This document shows, piece by piece, positions 33,556 through 36,504 of a stretch of DNA of 36,504 nt. A program made the translations under genes and the position numbers. Source of the DNA: an archaeon (lineage in GTDB: Archaea; Nanobdellota; Nanobdellia; Pacearchaeales; UBA284); assembly GCA_030612665.1 (NCBI GenBank), contig JAUWNL010000006.1:1-36504 (forward strand). The letters run 5' to 3'. The notes under the pieces were generated by a model, which was not told the DNA's origin, made no database searches, and was given only the letters and a program-made list of their open reading frames with translations. The number at the start of each line of letters is the position of its first letter. The first letter of the stretch is position 1.

Positions 33556-36504
33556 TTTGGAGATAACCTTTATAATAATAACTAAGACCAATATCCCGCT
33601 AATTAGGAAAATACTAATAATTATATACTTTATTGTTGAAAAAGGAAGTTTTGGAATAAAAGGCTCTCCGATTTTAAAGCTGTCGCTTGAAACTGCTACT
33701 TGATCATGATATCTTAGCTCTATTCCTAACACATAATTTCCATTCTTAAGTTCAGTTGTATCAAATTCTTTAGTATAGGATTTTTGATCAGCTATTGCAA
33801 AAGTTTCACTTTGTTCAAGAACTATATTCCCAAGAGAATCTTTAATTAAGTATGTTATAGTTACATCCTGATGAATTGTTTTACCTATTCTGAATAAATT
33901 TATTTCTGCCTTAAGTGGATCTCCTTGTTCCAGTGATTTATATTCATTTGGAATAGTTACTTTTGCATCAAACATACTCATTGCAGTTCCTACTCCAATG
34001 CTAGTAAGAATTGATTTTGAAATGCCCCCAGCTTTTACTTTTATTGTTCCAACATATATTCCTGCTTCTCCAGATTTTACATGTATTTTTACTGTTTTTG
34101 TTTCATCAAGTGTTAAACCTCTCCTTGCATTTAGGGCATCTGTAGAATTAATTGTAATAAGCTCAGCTATTTCTCCACCAAGATTTGTAATAACGAAAAT
34201 ATAAATCTCTCCTGTATTTGTTATATCAAATTCTTCAGTTAATTCTTGATTTTCATCCATTCCAATAATAAATTCTTTTGGATCAAGTTCAAAACTTCCT
34301 AAAATAAGAGGACCGCCACCGCCTCCGGCTCCTCCACCTCCGCCAGGAGTTTCGCCACCAGGACCCCCGCCAGAAGGAATCGTATAAGTTAAACTAAAGT
34401 TTGATTCAGCAGTTCCATTATTATTACTTGTATCAACAGCTCTGCAGTTCCATGTATAAGTTCCTTCAGCTGGCAAGGTATAAGAAAATGTTGTTAAGTT
34501 TACAGTTCCTGAAACAGTTGTATTTTTCTCACTAACAGTTACCCCAGCACTATTCCAAACAAGAAGTGTTACATTCGACAAACCACTATCATCACTACTA
34601 TTACAAATAAGTGTAACAGTTGCAGTAGTTACACTAGAATCTGTCGCAGGGGAAATAAGTGTGACATTAGGAACATCTGTATCAAGAGTCAAGACAATTT
34701 TGTTATTATCAATTGCGTTAGTTGTTAAATTAACTTGCTCTGTTTCTGAAATATATTTTCCTTTTGTTGCATTAACAGAATAATTAATAAAGAAATATTT
34801 ACTTGTCGAGTTTTGATAATATTCTGAAACATTTTGTCTTGAAATCATTCCATCACTTTCTGTCGTGTCTTGATATTGTAAAGTTTCATTATTATCAAAG
34901 AATTTTACATTTGCATTACTTGCATTACTCGAATTTGAATAATTAACATAAGCATCAAGATACCACTTGACATAAAGAGTTCCTGAATTAATTATTGAAA
35001 TTTTTTCTTTATTGTGTGTTGTGTTTAAGAAAGTATTATTTCCTGAAGTTGTAGCCCCTGTCCAGTAAAAATCATAAGAAGCTGAATTGTTAATAATTAC
35101 ATCTTTAAATTCATTATCAAAATTATTTCTTAAAAGAGAGATGGCAGAATCACCAGAATTATTTATATAATTTAGGATAAAAGTATTATTGTTATTTGGA
35201 CTTCCTGGTTTAACTCCAGCTTGCTTTAAAAAATATATTCCTGTAGTTACATCATAAATTTTATTGTTCTCTAAATAATTGTTTGATGAACCCCCGCCAG
35301 CAGATTGTCCACTATCAAAATATATTCCATATGTTCCTCCCTTTATTGTATTATTTATTATCGTATTGTTCTGGCTTTTAGAAAGATATAAAGAATTACT
35401 GCTTCCTAACGTGTTTAATGTATTATTATTAAAAGATGTAAGATGAGAACCAGCAGCAATTAATACATTCCATCCATTATCGCCAGAATAATTAAATATA
35501 TTGTTTTCTATAGTATGGTTCCATGCTTGATAAAGATAAATAGAATATCCTGAATCTCCTGTTGAAATGATTACATTATTTTTTGCAGTATTATTATAAT
35601 TTAATTCATCAAAAGCTATCCCTAACTTCCCAAATCCATAAACATTTATAAGATTGTCACTAATATTATTATTGCTACTTTTATAATTCCATATTCCATA
35701 GTTGTCAGTGCTATTTACAGTATTATCAACAACTGAAATATTTGACGAATTAAAAATATAAACTGATTCCGCAAAGTTAGTAAAATTATTATTTTGTATT
35801 AAAATATTTTCTCCTCTTATGTATATCCCATAACCATTATTATCACTAATTTCCTTTACATTAAGATTTTTTATTGTCGTTCCATTATAATTAGTATTAT
35901 TTATTGCATTCCCTATTGAAGTAGAGGAATAATTAATTGTATGGCTATTTCCATCGACTATAAGATCATTTGCCCCGATTGTCAGGCAAGTTTCATCTGC
36001 CGTGACATCATGATTATAAGTCTTATCTTCATACAAATTTCCACAACCTATCTTAATTGTTCTATTACTTGTGACATTTCTTGCATTATTTGAATCATAA
36101 CATTCAATTGCCCACAAATAATCAAAACCATCATAAGGTAGAGTGAGTTCAATTCCGTGAAGTGTGTCATTCTCAACAGCAGATAAATTTGTTTGTTTGT
36201 TTATAAAAGAACCATTTGAATAATAAAGATATGACGAACAATTTTGTAATGCTTTGTCATCTGTTGCTGTGAAAGTGAAATTAACTGCTCTTGTTGCATT
36301 CCATGTATTATTTAGAGGGTCTTCAAGAGTTATGTGAGCAAAAACATTTAATTGAATAGTAGTCTGCCATAAATCAGTTCTATTCAAATGTCCTCCTTTA
36401 TCAACAACATAAGCAGTATAATTTATTGTTGAACCATCTGAAATTGCTGTGAAATTGTGTTCAAGTCGATATGTTCCTGCATTGTATGATGCATTTATTT
36501 CTTC
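33526..36504 (-). CDS. Surface protein: parallel beta-helix (NosD/PbH1-like), Gly-rich linker, Ig-like domain, C-terminal TM (5' partial)
   Basis: Repeated NNT/NNxI beta-helix pattern, GGGPGGETPGGGGGAGGGGG linker, YIIISIFLISGILVLVIII; frame stays open upstream of the ORF-track start to the window edge. Confidence 0.8.
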   Translation of the reverse strand, partial: EEINASYNAGTYRLEHNFTAISDGSTINYTAYVVDKGGHLNRTDLWQTTIQLNVFAHITLEDPLNNTWNATRAVNFTFTATDDKALQNCSSYLYYSNGSFINKQTNLSAVENDTLHGIELTLPYDGFDYLWAIECYDSNNARNVTSNRTIKIGCGNLYEDKTYNHDVTADETCLTIGANDLIVDGNSHTINYSSTSIGNAINNTNYNGTTIKNLNVKEISDNNGYGIYIRGENILIQNNNFTNFAESVYIFNSSNISVVDNTVNSTDNYGIWNYKSSNNNISDNLINVYGFGKLGIAFDELNYNNTAKNNVIISTGDSGYSIYLYQAWNHTIENNIFNYSGDNGWNVLIAAGSHLTSFNNNTLNTLGSSNSLYLSKSQNNTIINNTIKGGTYGIYFDSGQSAGGGSSNNYLENNKIYDVTTGIYFLKQAGVKPGSPNNNNTFILNYINNSGDSAISLLRNNFDNEFKDVIINNSASYDFYWTGATTSGNNTFLNTTHNKEKISIINSGTLYVKWYLDAYVNYSNSSNASNANVKFFDNNETLQYQDTTESDGMISRQNVSEYYQNSTSKYFFINYSVNATKGKYISETEQVNLTTNAIDNNKIVLTLDTDVPNVTLISPATDSSVTTATVTLICNSSDDSGLSNVTLLVWNSAGVTVSEKNTTVSGTVNLTTFSYTLPAEGTYTWNCRAVDTSNNNGTAESNFSLTYTIPSGGGPGGETPGGGGGAGGGGGPLILGSFELDPKEFIIGMDENQELTEEFDITNTGEIYIFVITNLGGEIAELITINSTDALNARRGLTLDETKTVKIHVKSGEAGIYVGTIKVKAGGISKSILTSIGVGTAMSMFDAKVTIPNEYKSLEQGDPLKAEINLFRIGKTIHQDVTITYLIKDSLGNIVLEQSETFAIADQKSYTKEFDTTELKNGNYVLGIELRYHDQVAVSSDSFKIGEPFIPKLPFSTIKYIIISIFLISGILVLVIIIKVISKMRKSQKMRF

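Noticed and set aside
36385-36387. TTG start for the beta-helix surface protein
   Set aside because: Frame remains open upstream to the window edge, so the gene is 5' truncated by the window

Overview
The window looks archaeal, probably a DPANN-type genome (lineage is inference). Evidence: archaeal Elp3, Cbf5, ribosomal proteins L31e/L39e/S19e, RNase J, Mre11-Rad50, archaeal-type AsnRS, form III-like RuBisCO, and many short secreted or membrane proteins. Two tRNAs are present: Phe-GAA on the minus strand and Arg-UCG on the plus strand. Two regions hold structure the gene list does not explain. (1) Two divergent NYN-domain nuclease paralogs (9678-10271 minus; 14915-15505 plus, the latter overlapping mre11) share an upstream module. 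It has a TTTATAAAT box, exactly 23 nt, ATG, and a near-invariant 24-nt RNA hairpin with one compensatory base-pair change, then exactly 58 nt to the NYN start codon. (2) Region 28.2-33.6 kb is a single-strand array of three AAA/DUF4143 ATPases plus an MNT-HEPN pair. Its genes are separated by a repeated 3'-flanking element that encodes, with only synonymous changes in three copies, the nonapeptide MRKSQKMRF*. Two of the ATPases share a 93-nt identical 3' end, and each ATPase promoter carries its own unrelated inverted repeat. All calls come from reading the sequence and supplied ORFs; no database search was run.
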